64,000 nt of DNA from an uncultured Flavobacteriaceae bacterium. GTDB taxonomy: Bacteria; Bacteroidota; Bacteroidia; Flavobacteriales; Flavobacteriaceae. The stretch is from positions 1 to 64,000 of the forward strand of contig CALKOU010000002.1 in the NCBI GenBank assembly GCA_938092005.1, given 5' to 3'. Positions 62,998 to 64,000 of the stretch are shown here, piece after piece (the first letter of the stretch is position 1; the number at the start of each line of letters is the position of its first letter). A program made the position numbers and the translations under genes. Below the pieces are notes generated by a model. It saw nothing but the letters and a program-made list of their open reading frames with translations. It was not told the DNA's origin and did no database searches.

Positions 62998-64000
62998 ACA
63001 ACAATATTGACAATCTTATTGGGAACAACAATCACTTTTTTGGGTGTTTTCCCATCCAAATAAGTTTGTGTGCGTTCCTCTTGCATGACAGCAGCCTCAA
63101 TTTCATCCTTACTTAAGGAAGTAGGCAATGCCAACGTAAAGCGCATTTTACCATTAAAACTAATGGGATAAGCTTTTGTGTCATCTTTTAAATAAACGGG
63201 ATTTACAACTGGGTACGCCGCCGTTGTGATGGACTCTGTGTTGCCCAACAACGCCCAAAGCTCCTCGCAAATATGCGGTGCGAATGGCGCAAGCAAGACC
63301 GTTAAAGGCGCTAAAATTTCCCGATGATTGCATTTTTGCACTGTGAGTTCATTGGTTGCAATCATAAACGCACTTACAGAAGTATTGAGTGAAAAGGTAT
63401 CAATATCTTGTGTTACTTTTTCTATGGTTTTATGCAGGGTTTTAAGCGATTCTTTTGTGGGTTGGTCATCACTTACAACAAAGTCATCACCGTTGTGAAA
63501 CAGCCGCCAAAACTTGTTAAGAAAATTGCTTACCCCCGAAATACCCGCAGTATTCCAAGGTTTGGCTTGTTCAATGGGACCCAAAAACATTTCATACATA
63601 CGCAAGGTATCTGCGCCATATTGGTCACAAATAGCGTCTGGGTTTACAACGTTGTATTTGGACTTTGACATCTTTTCAACCTCTCGGCCGACCACATATT
63701 TCCCGTTGTCCAATTCAAATGTCGCATCAGAAAAATGAGGCTGCCATTGTTTAAGCCCTTCAATATCCAATTCGTTTTGAGCCGATACTAAAGACACGTC
63801 CACATGCACCGGAATAACTTTCTTGCCTTTGCACAAGCCTTTGGAGAGATAGGTTTGCGTATCAGGAATACGATAAATAAAAGCACTTTCACCCAATATC
63901 ATCCCTTGATTAATCAGTTTTTTTGCAAAGTCTTTTACAGGAACAAGACCGAAATCGTATAGGAAATACTGCCAAAATCTGGAATACAATAAGTGTCCCG
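62994..64000 (-). CDS. leuS: Leucyl-tRNA synthetase, C-terminal part (cut by window edge)
   Basis: The frame runs through the right edge; about 335 residues are visible of roughly 930. It starts within GHLLYSRFWQYFLYDFG and contains the KMSKS loop EKMSKSKYNVVNPD, the anticodon-binding helical domain (FAPHICEELWALLGN) and the C-terminal domain ending PKKVIVVPNKIVNIVV. Charges tRNA-Leu. Confidence 0.95.
   Translation of the reverse strand, partial: GHLLYSRFWQYFLYDFGLVPVKDFAKKLINQGMILGESAFIYRIPDTQTYLSKGLCKGKKVIPVHVDVSLVSAQNELDIEGLKQWQPHFSDATFELDNGKYVVGREVEKMSKSKYNVVNPDAICDQYGADTLRMYEMFLGPIEQAKPWNTAGISGVSNFLNKFWRLFHNGDDFVVSDDQPTKESLKTLHKTIEKVTQDIDTFSLNTSVSAFMIATNELTVQKCNHREILAPLTVLLAPFAPHICEELWALLGNTESITTAAYPVVNPVYLKDDTKAYPISFNGKMRFTLALPTSLSKDEIEAAVMQEERTQTYLDGKTPKKVIVVPNKIVNIVV

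Overview
The window is chromosomal DNA of a bacterium of the Bacteroidota, almost certainly a member of the Flavobacteriaceae. The evidence is the gene set (GLPGLI protein with a TonB-type receptor, DUF4271, DUF4296, DUF6588, split MetH, LuxE-like acyltransferase, mevalonate-pathway kinases), promoters with the Bacteroidota -7 box TAnnTTTG, weak or absent Shine-Dalgarno sequences, and a SAM-II riboswitch. Nearly all of it is dense core genome; no prophage, insertion sequence, rRNA operon or intact CRISPR array was seen.

Layout. 1-3658: small accessory genes (partial ORF, DUF6428, DUF1272, two lipoproteins of which one is subtilase-like, a K+ channel), with a palindromic repeat and a 5 x 23-bp tandem repeat. 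3781-13510: one methionine/SAM operon read leftwards (metK, two Cys/Met-metabolism PLP enzymes, metX, an OsmC protein, MetH in two pieces, metF) behind a promoter and a SAM-II riboswitch at 13561-13647. 13654-18151: envelope proteins (DUF6588, TonB-type barrel, GLPGLI). 18295-27526: deoxynucleoside kinase, membrane pyrophosphatase, PDH E1 beta, ETF, bifunctional nuclease, thyA, a 2TM-DHFR fusion, fabD. 27523-34774: aminotransferase, waaA, tRNA-Leu, M20 peptidase, hemW, ruvC, DUF456. 34902-38365: the unusual locus. 38669-46213: PpiD-like foldase, CNNM/CBS protein, LptC, TPR and barrel proteins, coaX. 46293-64000: tRNA-Phe, rluB-like, mevalonate genes, NifU/Mrp, MGMT-like, trmB, two-component system, tyrS, pyrC, glycosyltransferase, hemD, Lrp regulator, peptidase, SemiSWEET and the 3' part of leuS.

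The standout is at 34.8-38.4 kb: a solo, full-length, uninterrupted Cas9 homologue (1124 aa) in which the expected catalytic residues of both nuclease domains are replaced (RuvC-I Asp to Phe8, RuvC-II Glu to Ala560, HNH Asp/Glu/His to Ser636/Val638/Tyr639, RuvC-III His-His and Asp to Glu778-Pro779 and Asn782), while the bridge helix and the RNA/DNA-binding scaffold are kept. Divergent from it is a complete tracrRNA-like gene: -7 box, anti-repeat, nexus hairpin, two more hairpins and a T8 terminator. Directly after the gene two short elements 53 bp apart match the anti-repeat. There is no cas1, cas2, cas4 or normal array. This looks like a naturally nuclease-dead Cas9 kept for RNA-guided binding, perhaps gene regulation, rather than for DNA cleavage.
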